A stretch of 64,000 nt of DNA from the NCBI GenBank assembly GCA_002238605.1, contig MPMR01000014.1, forward strand, positions 34,572 through 98,571, read 5' to 3'. Positions 17,039-26,322 of this stretch are shown piece after piece. Position 1 is the first letter of the stretch, and each line of letters starts with the position of its first letter. The stretch is from BD2-11 clade cluster bacterium bin43 (lineage in GTDB: Bacteria > Gemmatimonadota > Gemmatimonadetes > Longimicrobiales > Gaopeijiaceae). The position numbers and the translations under genes are program-made. Below the pieces are notes generated by a model. The model was not told the origin of the DNA and did no database searches. It saw only the letters and a program-made list of their open reading frames with translations.

Positions 17039-20037
17039 AGAAGCGATCCGGGGGAGACTCGGCGAGCGACCGGCGCCTGATTGAGGAATGGCTGCCGATT
17101 GCGGAGTTGAGCGAGGAGAGTACGCGGGAGCGGCGGGCCATGACGGCGCTGCCACCGACCTACTATCTCCACGTCTGGTGGGCGCGCCGGCCTCTGGTCG
17201 CTTCGCGGGCTGCGGTGCTGGGGTCGCTGCTGCCAGAGGGAGCGGATCGGGAGAAGTTCCTGCATGTGCTCGGGATTCACGGGGATCCGGTGGGGGCGCG
17301 GCGGGCCATCGACGGAGCGAAGCAGAGCGGAAGGCGGATCGAGAATCCCTACGATTACGACAGGGCATTCAAGTACTGTCCCACTCCTGCTGACAGGCGC
17401 TGGCTGGAACAAGACGGGGTACGGAACTGGCAGTCGATCCGCGTCTTGGATCCGACTGCCGGTGGTGGATCGATCCCGTTCGAAACTCAAAGGTCAGGGC
17501 TCGTCACACTTGGAAACGACCTCAATCCGGTCGCGGCGCTTGTTGCGGAGGCCACGGTGACATGGCCCACACAGTTCCCGAGTGAGCTTGCCGACGAGTT
17601 CGAGGCATTGGCTTCCGCTTGGCGGCAACGAATCCAGAAGCCACTGGAGGACATGTTCCCGCAAACCGGGTTGCCCGACATCGTGGATGTGACCTACGTC
17701 CACGCCCACAGCGTCCGTTGCCCCTACTGCGCTGGCCTCGTTCCGCTGTCTCCGAACTGGCGGCTGGCCTCCGGTGGCACCGGTGTGCGCCTCCGGCCTG
17801 ACACCGCTCGTGGCCACGGTTCCGAGGACCGTGTCTGCACTTTCCAGATCGTAAAGAAGGCCAGGGAACAGTCTCCGGGCACGGTCTCCCGCGGAACCGG
17901 CACGTGTCCCTATCCCGACTGCGGCCAGGTGATCGACGGTGACGAGATCAAGCGACAGGCGCAGGATGGCGAGATGGGCTCGCAGCTCTACGCGGTCATC
18001 TACAAGCGCCGCGTGAAGACACGGCTCAAGTCCGGAAAGCGCGGCAAGGACAGGTGGGTGCGCGGCTACCGGGCACCGCGACCGGCGGACGACAACAGCG
18101 CCGAAATCCAGGCACGCCTGGACGAGAAGCTCCCCGAGTGGGAGGCGTTCGACATCGTGCCGAGCGAGCGAATCCCCGACGGCAACAAGACGACGGAGGC
18201 CCAGCGCTACGGTATGACCCATTGGCGCGACCTCTTCTCGCCCCGCCAACTGCTCTGTCACGGAACCACCGTCGAGATCTACCGCGAGATGCTGGAGGAA
18301 GACCGGCGGGAGGGGAAGCTGACGCCGGTGCGAAAGGCGGCGTACGGGTATCTGGCGCTGACGCTCGATACGGTGCTCAACTACAACAGCAGGGGCGGAC
18401 GGTGGGATACGACAACTAGCCGGGTACGATCATTCTTCGACCGGCATGACTTTGCGTTCGTTTGGTCGTTCGGGGAGATGGCACCCCTCATTGTCAGCGT
18501 CGGCTACGACTGGGCAATTGTCAAGACCGCCAAGGCCATCCGGGAACTCGTGGAGCTTGTCGCGCCGGAAACAACGACCCACGGGGGTCGCGACCTCTTC
18601 AGCGACAATGGCGATCCCCAGAAGGCCGACACAACTCCCAACGCCTCTCCACCAGTCACGATCACCTGCAAGTCCGCCGATAACCTCGACCACCTCGAGG
18701 ACGCCAGCATCGACGCCATCGTCATGGACCCCCCGTGGGAAGCCAACGTGATGTATGCGGAGCTGTCGGACTTCTTCTACGTCTGGCTCAAGCGCACGGC
18801 GGGGCACGTGTTCCCCGAGCTCTTCAGGAGCCAGCTCACCGACAAGGACAACGAGGCGGTCGCGAACGTCGCGCGCTTCAAGGGGCAGAAGGGGGCGGGA
18901 GCGCGCGCGACCCGCGACTACCAGGAGCGCATGGCCGCGATCTTTGCCGAGTGCCGTCGCGTCCTCAAGCCCAACGGCATCATGACGCTGATGTTCACCC
19001 ACAAGGCGGCCGGCGCTTGGGACGCATTGACCACGGGGCTGATGAAGGCCGGATTCATGATCACGGCGTCGTGGCCGATCAATACCGAAGCCCCCGGGAG
19101 CATGCACATCAAGGACAAGGCGGCGGCGAACAGCACTATCTTTCTGGTCTGCCGTCCGCGGGAGCGGCACGAGCCCGACACCGAGCGGGAGACGCGCTGG
19201 TGGGAAGATGCGGAACCGCTTGTGGCCAAGGCCGTACGCAAGCGCGTGAAGGAGTTCCAGAGGGCGGGCATCGGGGGTGTCGATCTCTACCTGGCCTCCT
19301 TCGGCCCCGCGCTGGAGGAGTTCTCGCGCCATTGGCCGCTGGAGCGCCGGAGCCCCCGACCGAAGCCCAAGCAACGCAAGCGGCAGTTCGACATCTTCGA
19401 AGAGGAATGGGACCCGTACGCGACCACCCCCGAAGACGCGCTCGACGTTGCCCGGCGGGAGGTCAAACGCTGGCGGCTTGACCAGCTCGCGCACATGCGT
19501 TCCGACGACGATCTCGATCCCGTCACCGCCTTCTTCGTGCTCGCCTGGGATGCCTTCAAGGCACCGAAGTTCGCCTACGACGAAGGGCTCAAGCTCGCAC
19601 GCGCGGTCGGCGTCAACCTCGAAACCGATGTCGTCCGCAGACTTGGGGCAAAGAGCGGACAGAACCTCGTGCTCTGGGACGCACCCCACCGAGCCGCCAA
19701 GGGAGCATTGGGTCCTGCAGACGGCTCGCGGGGCATGATCGATGTTCTCCACCATGCTGCGTTCCTGGCGCGTGATCGGTCCTTGGACGCCGCCCTCGAC
19801 ATGCTCAGGGACCAGGGCGTCGAAAAGAGCCCCGACTTTGCCACCGCACTCGAAGCGGTGCTCGAAGTCCTCCCGGTCTCGCGCAACTTCCGCGGTTTCG
19901 ATCTGGGTTCAAAGGCCGCGGCTCTGGAGTCCGCCAGCGAAGACTTCGACGCGCTTGAGAGACTCCGCCGCTTGGCTTTCAGCGAGGTCGTCGGCGAGCC
20001 GGAGCAGCTCAAGCTGTGGCGTGAGGAGACCGCCTGA
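17035..20037 (+). CDS. DUF1156 adenine-type DNA methyltransferase
   Basis: A 1000-residue DNA methylase of the DUF1156/COG1743 family. The N terminus has the DUF1156 signature (LIEEWLPIAELSEESTRERR, then LPPTYYLHVWWARRPL). SAM-binding motif I is DPTAGGGSIPFE at ~138-149, with NDLNPVA after it. Two Cys pairs (CPYC ~228, CPYPDC ~291) suggest a zinc-binding insertion. Catalytic motif IV is DPPW at ~564, as in N6-adenine (or N4-cytosine) methylases. The GTG start overlaps the MBL stop (GTGA) behind GAGGAG. In a restriction-like system it would mark self DNA, as PglX does in BREX. It is larger than ordinary adenine methylases, as usual for this family. Confidence 0.87.
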   Translation: MKKRSGGDSASDRRLIEEWLPIAELSEESTRERRAMTALPPTYYLHVWWARRPLVASRAAVLGSLLPEGADREKFLHVLGIHGDPVGARRAIDGAKQSGRRIENPYDYDRAFKYCPTPADRRWLEQDGVRNWQSIRVLDPTAGGGSIPFETQRSGLVTLGNDLNPVAALVAEATVTWPTQFPSELADEFEALASAWRQRIQKPLEDMFPQTGLPDIVDVTYVHAHSVRCPYCAGLVPLSPNWRLASGGTGVRLRPDTARGHGSEDRVCTFQIVKKAREQSPGTVSRGTGTCPYPDCGQVIDGDEIKRQAQDGEMGSQLYAVIYKRRVKTRLKSGKRGKDRWVRGYRAPRPADDNSAEIQARLDEKLPEWEAFDIVPSERIPDGNKTTEAQRYGMTHWRDLFSPRQLLCHGTTVEIYREMLEEDRREGKLTPVRKAAYGYLALTLDTVLNYNSRGGRWDTTTSRVRSFFDRHDFAFVWSFGEMAPLIVSVGYDWAIVKTAKAIRELVELVAPETTTHGGRDLFSDNGDPQKADTTPNASPPVTITCKSADNLDHLEDASIDAIVMDPPWEANVMYAELSDFFYVWLKRTAGHVFPELFRSQLTDKDNEAVANVARFKGQKGAGARATRDYQERMAAIFAECRRVLKPNGIMTLMFTHKAAGAWDALTTGLMKAGFMITASWPINTEAPGSMHIKDKAAANSTIFLVCRPRERHEPDTERETRWWEDAEPLVAKAVRKRVKEFQRAGIGGVDLYLASFGPALEEFSRHWPLERRSPRPKPKQRKRQFDIFEEEWDPYATTPEDALDVARREVKRWRLDQLAHMRSDDDLDPVTAFFVLAWDAFKAPKFAYDEGLKLARAVGVNLETDVVRRLGAKSGQNLVLWDAPHRAAKGALGPADGSRGMIDVLHHAAFLARDRSLDAALDMLRDQGVEKSPDFATALEAVLEVLPVSRNFRGFDLGSKAAALESASEDFDALERLRRLAFSEVVGEPEQLKLWREETA

Positions 20038-20040
20038 ACG

Positions 20041-23000
20041 GTGCACCGCGCGGTCGACTGGAAGCTCAAGTACACGCCCGATGACGGCGATCTGGTCGAG
20101 CTCTTCTACTTGCCCGCGCTTGAGGATGCGAAGCGGTACGACCGCCTGACCGGCTACTTCAGCGCCAGCGCACTGAGACTCGCGGCTCGCGGAATCGAGG
20201 GACTGGTTCGCAACAAGGGCCGGATGCGGCTCATCGTCGGTTGCACCCTGGATGCACCCGAGATCGCGGCGATCCATGAGGGAGCCGAGCTGCGCGGGAA
20301 GGTCTCGGAGCACCTGCGCCGCTGGCCGCTCAAGCCGGGGGATGGCGAGGAGGCCGACGCGCTCGAGCTGCTCGCGTGGATGGTGGCGAATGACCATCTC
20401 GACGTGAAGGTCGCGGTCCCCACGGACGAGCTTGGTCGGCCCGTGGCCGAATCAGCGCTCTTCCACGAGAAGACCGGGATCATCGAGGATACGAACGGCG
20501 ACCGAATCGCCTGGACAGGCAGCCTGAACGAGACTGCCAGCGGATGGCAGCACAACTGGGAGACGATCAATGTCTTCACCAGTTGGGGCCCGGTTCCGGC
20601 GCGCGTGGAGGGCGAGGAAGAGAACTTCGCGAGCCTTTGGGCCGACCGACGAAAGCGCGCCCGGGTAATCGCGGTGCCGGATGCGGTGCGAGAGAAGTTG
20701 CTGGAGTTCTCGCCCAAGGAGGGTCTTCCGAAGCGGCTGAAGCCGGAACCTGACCCGTTAGTAATCCAGGTAAAGGAGCCCGACGCCAAAGCGAAACTGT
20801 TGCGCGAGCGGGTGTTGTCATTCATTCGCAGGGCCCCGTCGCTGACTCCCAATGGCGAAATGGTTGGCGAGGAGACAGCCCCGATCACTCCCTGGCCCCA
20901 CCAGGTCCGCGCGTTCGAGCGCATGTACCACAACTGGCCGCCGAAGCTCCTGATCGCCGACGAGGTGGGACTGGGGAAGACGATTCAGGCGGGTATGGTG
21001 CTGCGGCAGGCCTGGTTGTCGGGTCGCGCGCGGCGCATCCTGATCATGGTGCCCGCCGCGGTCATGAAGCAGTGGCAGATCGAGCTGTACGAGAAGTTCA
21101 ACCTCAACTGGCCGATCTATTCGGGCGGGACGTTGCGGTGGTATTCACCCAATCCGGAGCGGCCTCCGAGAACGCGCGTCGTGGGTTCGGATCGGTGGCA
21201 CCTCGAAGATGTGGTGATCGCGTCGAGCCATCTGATGCGGCGTCGCGAGCGGCAGAGGACCATCTCGGAGGAGGCGAAGAAGTGGGACTTGGTCGTACTG
21301 GACGAGGCGCATCACGCGCGGAGGCGTGGGGCGGGCGGATCCGGCGACAAGGGACCGAACGAGTTGCTTCGCCTTATGCGCGGAATGCGCGAGCGAGCCC
21401 TTACGGACGGGTTGATCCTGCTGACGGCCACGCCGATGCAGGTGCATCCCGTCGAGTTCTGGGATCTGCTCGATCTGCTGGGCCTCCCGCCGGAGTGGAA
21501 CGCGAAAGCGTTCGTCGAGTTCTTCGAACTGTCGGAAAACCCCGACCTGACGGCCGAGGCCTTCGAGATGATGGCACGGCTGTTTCGAGCGGAGGAGGTG
21601 GCTGGAAGAGTCGAGGCGGAGCCCGAGGACCGTCACCTATCATCCCTCTCCCGGCTCAAGGCGAAGAGGGTGCTGTCAGCGCTTCGGGATCAGTCCACGA
21701 TTCCCCGAAAGCAACTTGGATCGGTCGAACGATCGGCGGCATTGCGTCTCATGCGAGCCCGGACGCCGGTGAGACGACTGCTGTCACGACACACGCGCAC
21801 CCTCCTGCGCCGGTACCACAAAGAGGGCCTACTGGCGGCGCCGATCGCAGAGCGGAGGGTGAAGGACTGCTTCGTTGAGATGACGGAAGGAGAACGGGAA
21901 CTCTACGAAGCCGTCGAGAGCTACATTTCCCGTACCTACGGTCAGGCGACCGGTACCCAGCGAAATGCGGTCGGGTTCATCATGACCGTGTATCGCCGCC
22001 GCCTCGCGAGTAGTTGCGAGGCGCTGGCGAATACGCTTCGCCGGCGACTGGAGTCGGCGGAGGGCTGGGTGTCGGAAACCGCGGGTCAGTGGAACGAAGA
22101 CTTGTCGGACGACGAGCTCGCCGATGACGTCATCGGCGCTCCCGAGGATGTCGCCGAGGCTGCGGACACGGCCCTGAGGCTTGAGGAAATGGGCGACATT
22201 CGCCGATTGATGAAGATGGCGGAGCGACTTCCGCCCGACAGCAAGCTCGGGGAGTTGCAACGGATTCTGGGCAACTTGCGGGGGAAGAGCGGGAAAGCCA
22301 GCCAGGTCATGGTGTTCACTCAGTACACCGACACCATCGACTTCCTGCGGGAAGAGCTCCGCAAGGACACTTCCCTGCGGCTGATGTGCTTTACCGGGCG
22401 AGGCGGCGAGGTGCCGCACGCTGGCGGACTCTGGCGGGCGATCAGCCGCGACGAGGCGAAGCGGAGATTCCGACAGGGTGAAGCCGATGTTCTGCTCTGC
22501 ACCGAGGCGGCCGCCGAGGGCTTGAACTTCCAGTTCTGCGGCGCGCTCGTGAACTACGACATGCCCTGGAACCCCATGCGAGTGGAGCAGAGAATCGGTC
22601 GCATCGACCGACTGGGTCAGCGACACCCGATCATTCGGATATTCAACCTTCACTACCGCGACACGGTGGAGGCGGACATCTACCGGGCGCTGGCCAAGCG
22701 CATCGGACTCTTCCACGGCGTCGTTGGCCAGCTTCAACCCATCCTTGCGAAAGTGTCGGGAACGATCGCCCAGGCAGTGTTGGAGGGTCGCGCCTCGACC
22801 GACGAAGGACGGGCGGAGCTGGCGGATGAGGTGGATCGTGAGGCCGCCGAGGCTGCACCCGGAATCGACATCGACGGGGCTGCGGATACCACCATCGCCT
22901 TGACCGACCGCCCAGCATCCTCGGTGACAATGGACGATCTCGACCGAGTGATCCGACGGCCCGAGCTCCTACCCGATGGCTTCAGCGTGCAGCCGCTCGG

Positions 23001-23208
23001 GCCGCGTGAGTACTCGTTGACTGTACAGGGGCGCGAATCCGCGATTCGTATCACCACCGATGCGGACTACTTCGAGAGGCACGCCGACAGCGTTGAGCTT
23101 TGGTCACCGGGAGGGGAGGGGTTTCCGGTAGGATCGCCACCTGAGTCGGAGAATCAGCAATGGTCTAATAATATGAGTCTGAGGGGGATTCTGGATGCGA
23201 CGAGTTAG
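20041..23208 (+). CDS. SNF2-family helicase with N-terminal phospholipase-D-like domain
   Basis: A 1055-residue fusion. Residues ~15-190 form a PLD-like domain with one HxK...N active-site half (LFHEKTGII ~140, then TGSLNETASGW ~160). A superfamily-2 helicase follows: Walker A DEVGLGKTIQAG (~305), DEAH box (~421), LLTATPMQVHP (~460), a helical insertion, then the C-terminal helicase lobe VFTQYTDTIDFL (~757) and RIGRIDRLGQRHP (~851). A GTG start lies 3 bp after the methylase stop. The protein probably translocates on DNA, and the PLD part may cut DNA or phosphodiesters. Related helicase-PLD parts occur in DISARM and in RapA-like proteins. It is the last gene of the packed operon. Confidence 0.87.
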   Translation: MHRAVDWKLKYTPDDGDLVELFYLPALEDAKRYDRLTGYFSASALRLAARGIEGLVRNKGRMRLIVGCTLDAPEIAAIHEGAELRGKVSEHLRRWPLKPGDGEEADALELLAWMVANDHLDVKVAVPTDELGRPVAESALFHEKTGIIEDTNGDRIAWTGSLNETASGWQHNWETINVFTSWGPVPARVEGEEENFASLWADRRKRARVIAVPDAVREKLLEFSPKEGLPKRLKPEPDPLVIQVKEPDAKAKLLRERVLSFIRRAPSLTPNGEMVGEETAPITPWPHQVRAFERMYHNWPPKLLIADEVGLGKTIQAGMVLRQAWLSGRARRILIMVPAAVMKQWQIELYEKFNLNWPIYSGGTLRWYSPNPERPPRTRVVGSDRWHLEDVVIASSHLMRRRERQRTISEEAKKWDLVVLDEAHHARRRGAGGSGDKGPNELLRLMRGMRERALTDGLILLTATPMQVHPVEFWDLLDLLGLPPEWNAKAFVEFFELSENPDLTAEAFEMMARLFRAEEVAGRVEAEPEDRHLSSLSRLKAKRVLSALRDQSTIPRKQLGSVERSAALRLMRARTPVRRLLSRHTRTLLRRYHKEGLLAAPIAERRVKDCFVEMTEGERELYEAVESYISRTYGQATGTQRNAVGFIMTVYRRRLASSCEALANTLRRRLESAEGWVSETAGQWNEDLSDDELADDVIGAPEDVAEAADTALRLEEMGDIRRLMKMAERLPPDSKLGELQRILGNLRGKSGKASQVMVFTQYTDTIDFLREELRKDTSLRLMCFTGRGGEVPHAGGLWRAISRDEAKRRFRQGEADVLLCTEAAAEGLNFQFCGALVNYDMPWNPMRVEQRIGRIDRLGQRHPIIRIFNLHYRDTVEADIYRALAKRIGLFHGVVGQLQPILAKVSGTIAQAVLEGRASTDEGRAELADEVDREAAEAAPGIDIDGAADTTIALTDRPASSVTMDDLDRVIRRPELLPDGFSVQPLGPREYSLTVQGRESAIRITTDADYFERHADSVELWSPGGEGFPVGSPPESENQQWSNNMSLRGILDATS

Positions 23209-23342
23209 TTCCAACCCGAACGACGCAGCACGTCGTGGACAGTGTCTTTAATCGCCCGGTGGATGCCGTGGCTGCGCGGTTTGGTCTCGTGGGGCGAAGC
23301 TCAGCACCTCGCCCAGCCACCCCTTTACCCTCTGGAGATCCT

Positions 23343-24101
23343 GTGAGCAGACTCTCGTTGAGCCTCTTGGTGCTCTCCCTTGTTTTTGCATCGCCGATTC
23401 GTGCCCAAGTGATTCGTAGCTACGAGGGTCTTGACCGCAACGCTGTGGACGGTTGGTTCGCCCAGACGCAACTCTCGTTGGATGGCAGAGCCGGCAATGC
23501 AAGCTATCTGGATCTAGGTCTCACAGGAGGATTGTCCTACCGCGTCCCTGCACCGGGGCACTGGCTGCGGTTTTATCCGTCTTGGCAGGTCAGGCGCTCA
23601 GGGGGACAGTCCGTCGTGCGTGAGTGGTCGGCGCACTTCAGGCACTCGTTTGTGTTTTCGGACGAGATGCGGACCTATGCGTTCGCTCAGATCCAAGCGG
23701 ATAGGTCGATCAACCTTGACCGCAGGGTGCTGGTCGGTGGCGGGCTTCGTCGGCAAATCGTGCCACTGGGAGGCGGTGGTCTGGATATCGGCCTCGGTCT
23801 AATGCTGGAAGACGAAACCTTGGCGTCTGGAGAGAGCACGCAAGCACTGAGGGGGGCGAATCTGTTCTCCGCACGCGGCCGAGCCGGTATCGTACGAGTA
23901 TTGGTCACAGGTTTCTATCAGCCGATAATGTCGAACCTCGAAGACTACCGCCTGTCCGTAGACGCCGAGGTTCAGATCCCGGTGTCCGAGCGTGTCGGTT
24001 TTGTCATTTCAGGGAGTTGGCGTCGAGATTCGCGGCCGCCCACGGACATCGAGGCGGACGACGCTGGGTTCGGGTTTTCCGTGCGGTTGAGCACCCGATG
24101 A
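23343..24101 (+). CDS. Outer-membrane beta-barrel protein, DUF481-like
   Basis: A 252-residue exported protein: signal peptide (LSLSLLVLSLVFASPIRAQ), then repeated amphipathic beta-strands (GWFAQTQLSLDGRAGNASYL, HWLRFYPSWQVRRS) and a terminal strand ending FGFSVRLSTR. The pattern fits a small outer-membrane barrel of the DUF481/YdiY type. The GTG at 23343 has GGAG 8 bp upstream; upstream in-frame residues are rejected because they would bury the signal peptide. It lies 134 bp after the helicase operon and is an odd companion for cytoplasmic defence proteins. Its stop overlaps the ATG of a short fragment gene. Confidence 0.7.
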   Translation: MSRLSLSLLVLSLVFASPIRAQVIRSYEGLDRNAVDGWFAQTQLSLDGRAGNASYLDLGLTGGLSYRVPAPGHWLRFYPSWQVRRSGGQSVVREWSAHFRHSFVFSDEMRTYAFAQIQADRSINLDRRVLVGGGLRRQIVPLGGGGLDIGLGLMLEDETLASGESTQALRGANLFSARGRAGIVRVLVTGFYQPIMSNLEDYRLSVDAEVQIPVSERVGFVISGSWRRDSRPPTDIEADDAGFGFSVRLSTR

Positions 24102-24343
24102 CAAGTCGCGAGGCCCTGCTCGAACTCACTTACACTGCGCACGCCATGGCACCGCTCGCCCGCGACATCGGCCGTGTGGATGAGGACTGGCTGGATCTGC
24201 CCCGCTCTCGGGGACGGCTGTCGCCGTGCTCTGTCTCTAATCCGCCCTCGGTTGCGAAATTCATCAGACTCCCTTCATCGGGCCGATGGTTGACGAGCAT
24301 GCCGGCGTGCGGCTGGCGTTGGAGATTCGCACATGGTGCTTGA
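24098..24343 (+). pseudogene. Truncated fragment resembling the C-terminal region of an RM-type methylase or helicase
   Basis: An ATG overlapping the barrel gene's stop opens an 81-residue frame. Its first 25 residues (REALLELTYTAHAMAPLARD) match from memory a motif common near the C terminus of large Eco57I-like methylase/endonuclease proteins, normally followed by an Asp-Gly-Pro-Pro-Phe stretch and a conserved Trp-Asp-Glu-Glu segment. Here that continuation is missing and the rest looks random. It is probably a relic of a deleted defence gene, but a chance match in a short frame is possible. Confidence 0.4.
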
Positions 24344-25748
24344 GAGGATATTGGCGCTGGCCACCGAACGCGAATCCGAGACTCTGGAGTTCAAGCGTAC
24401 GACGGGAACGCGTCGTGAGGCAACGGCCACTGTGTGCGCCATGCTCAATCACCGGGGCGGACACGTGCTGTTCGGTGTGACGCCGAACGGAAGTGTCGTC
24501 GGCCAGCAGGTGAGCGACCGGACGATGGAGGAGGTGGGTGCCGAGATTCAGAGGATCGACCCGCCGGCTTTTCCGGAGGTCGAGCGGATCCGTGTCTCGG
24601 ACGGGCTCGATGTAATCGCGGTCAGCGTCAACAAGGGGCCCGCACGGCCCTACCAGTACCGGGGTACCGCCTATCGCCGGGTCGGCAACACCACGGTGAC
24701 CATGGCTGCCGAGGAGTACAACCAGATGCTCTTCGAGCGGCTGCACAGTGAGCAGCGGTGGGAGAATCAACCTGCTCCCGGCTGGACGGTCGCGGACCTG
24801 GATGTGGCCGAAATCCGCAACACCGTAGCCGAGGCGGTACGAACAGGCCGGCTGAACGAGCCCGGTACCCGAGAACCGGAAGACTTGCTTCGAGGGCTTG
24901 GACTGCTCCGCGAGGGGGTCCTGTCGCGCGCGGCGGCGGTGTTGTTCGGTAACTCAGCGCGTCTCGAATTCGAGTTGCCGCAGTGTCTGCTCCGGGTAGC
25001 TCGTTTCCGGGGCATCGACCGAAGCGAATTCCTGGACAACCGGCAGTTCAATGGCAACGCGTTCGCACTGCTCTCACATGCCGAACGCTTTCTGCGCGAC
25101 ACGCTTCCCATTGCGAGTCGGTTCGAGTCGGGCCGCATGCGGCGCATTGACGAGCCCCTCTACCCACCCCTTGCTACACGGGAAGCGGTGGCGAACGCCC
25201 TGTGCCACAGGGATTATGCGCTGGGCGGCGGCTCGGTCGGGATCGCAGTCTACGACGACCGACTCGAGGTCACGTCGACCGGTACGCTGCACTTCGGACT
25301 GACACCGGCCGCGCTGTTCGGCCCGCACGAATCGAGGCCGTGGAATCCGCTGCTTGCCCGCACGTTCTACCGGCGCGGTATTATCGAGGAGTGGGGCCGG
25401 GGAACGCTCAAGATGGCGGAACTGGCTACCGCCGCCGGATTGCCACGACCGGAGATCGAGGAACGCGGCGATTGCGTTACCGTGTGCTTCCGGCATGGAC
25501 AGGTCGGGTCGGCGCGGCGCAGCGGCCACGACCTGATCGAACGACAAGAAGCGATTCTGTCCTTGTTGGATCGAGCGGACGACGGCTTGGCACTACGTGA
25601 GATACGTGCCCAGTTGGCTCTGCCGGCCAGCGAACGTCAGGTGAAGAGGGCCTTGGCGGCATTGCGGAACCGCGGGCGGGCGGTGTCCACGGGTCGCGGT
25701 CCAGCGGCGCGGTGGAGACGTGCGCCTGAGTCCGTCGAGGACGAATGA
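24333..25748 (+). CDS. AlbA_2/Schlafen-type putative DNA-binding protein with GHKL-like ATP-binding domain
   Basis: A 471-residue protein. Residues ~10-120 form the AlbA_2 (Schlafen AAA_4) domain: ESETLEFKRTTGTRREATAT, then GGHVLFGVTPNGSVVGQQV and YRGTAYRRVGNTT. At ~285 the motif REAVANALCHRDY marks the HATPase-like region usual in this family (formerly annotated as RecG-like), followed by IIEEWGRGTLKM. The C terminus (~400-471) looks like a winged helix. Such proteins are widespread regulators or effectors in mobile and defence regions. The ATG at 24333 has GGAG 8 bp upstream. Whether it regulates the neighbours or is itself antiviral cannot be told. Confidence 0.85.
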   Translation: MVLERILALATERESETLEFKRTTGTRREATATVCAMLNHRGGHVLFGVTPNGSVVGQQVSDRTMEEVGAEIQRIDPPAFPEVERIRVSDGLDVIAVSVNKGPARPYQYRGTAYRRVGNTTVTMAAEEYNQMLFERLHSEQRWENQPAPGWTVADLDVAEIRNTVAEAVRTGRLNEPGTREPEDLLRGLGLLREGVLSRAAAVLFGNSARLEFELPQCLLRVARFRGIDRSEFLDNRQFNGNAFALLSHAERFLRDTLPIASRFESGRMRRIDEPLYPPLATREAVANALCHRDYALGGGSVGIAVYDDRLEVTSTGTLHFGLTPAALFGPHESRPWNPLLARTFYRRGIIEEWGRGTLKMAELATAAGLPRPEIEERGDCVTVCFRHGQVGSARRSGHDLIERQEAILSLLDRADDGLALREIRAQLALPASERQVKRALAALRNRGRAVSTGRGPAARWRRAPESVEDE

Positions 25749-26322
25749 GACCCCCGATGAGCCCCCGGGGTCTTATTGGGTCCATTAGGGGTCCTATTGG
25801 GGTCTTACTCGTCGCCGACCCTTGGCACACCGCAAAGCGGCGTGAAGCTCTACTGCTACCTTCTCGCGGCGACGTGTTGCCAGGGCTTGCCCGACGAACG
25901 ACCTACGGCGTTCCCAGCCGTGTCGGGGTGTGCGACTATGGGGTCCTGATGTCCTCTCCGCCGCGTTGGCGATCGTCCCGATCCTCGTAGTCGGCTCCAG
26001 TGAACGCTGCTTTTTGACGCGGCGGCGCGTGCCGGGTACCTTGCCCTCCCGATTCACACAACCGCACACCAGGATGCAGCCCGCTGTGCAACGCCCTCCA
26101 TTCCAGCTGTGCCCGCTAACAGCAACCCTCCTGACAGTCACCTGGGAGCCGTACGTCCAGGACACAGCCCTCCGTCCACCCGCTCGCCCTGTCACCCTCG
26201 CCTCCGCATTTCTCGGGGGGCTATTCCTGTCACCGGCGGGGACCCATCTCGTGGGATTGGTGGGTGGGCGGGCGATTCCACTGGCTGCGGCGAGAGTGCC
26301 GCGGAATCCGAGGATCACGGAC
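25749..26322. other. 574-bp stretch without a convincing gene
   Basis: After the AlbA_2 gene comes a hairpin-prone sequence (GACCCC ... GGGGTC, 25749-25772), four tandem 10-11-bp repeats at 25767-25809, and then about 500 bp where open frames exist on both strands but show low-complexity, arginine/proline-rich translations. The rest seems empty or decayed. Confidence 0.5.
25767..25809. repeat. Four tandem imperfect 10-11-bp repeats
   Basis: The units read GGGGTCTTATT, GGGTCCATTA, GGGGTCCTATT and GGGGTCTTACT, back to back, starting 18 bp after the stop of the AlbA_2 gene. They resemble iterons or protein-binding boxes with about one helical turn per unit, and stand out from the GC-rich surroundings. 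Function unknown; they might control the downstream methyltransferase operon. Confidence 0.6.

Noticed and set aside
17035..20037. Longer methylase start at 16657
   Set aside because: The extra 126 residues lie over the MBL gene and are low-complexity; the GTG at 17035 has a good ribosome-binding site and overlaps the MBL stop.
11108..23208. BREX or DISARM as the identity of the operon
   Set aside because: No PglZ-type phosphatase, BrxA/BrxB or BrxL for BREX, and no DrmA helicase or DrmB (DUF1998) for DISARM. Only single components resemble those systems.
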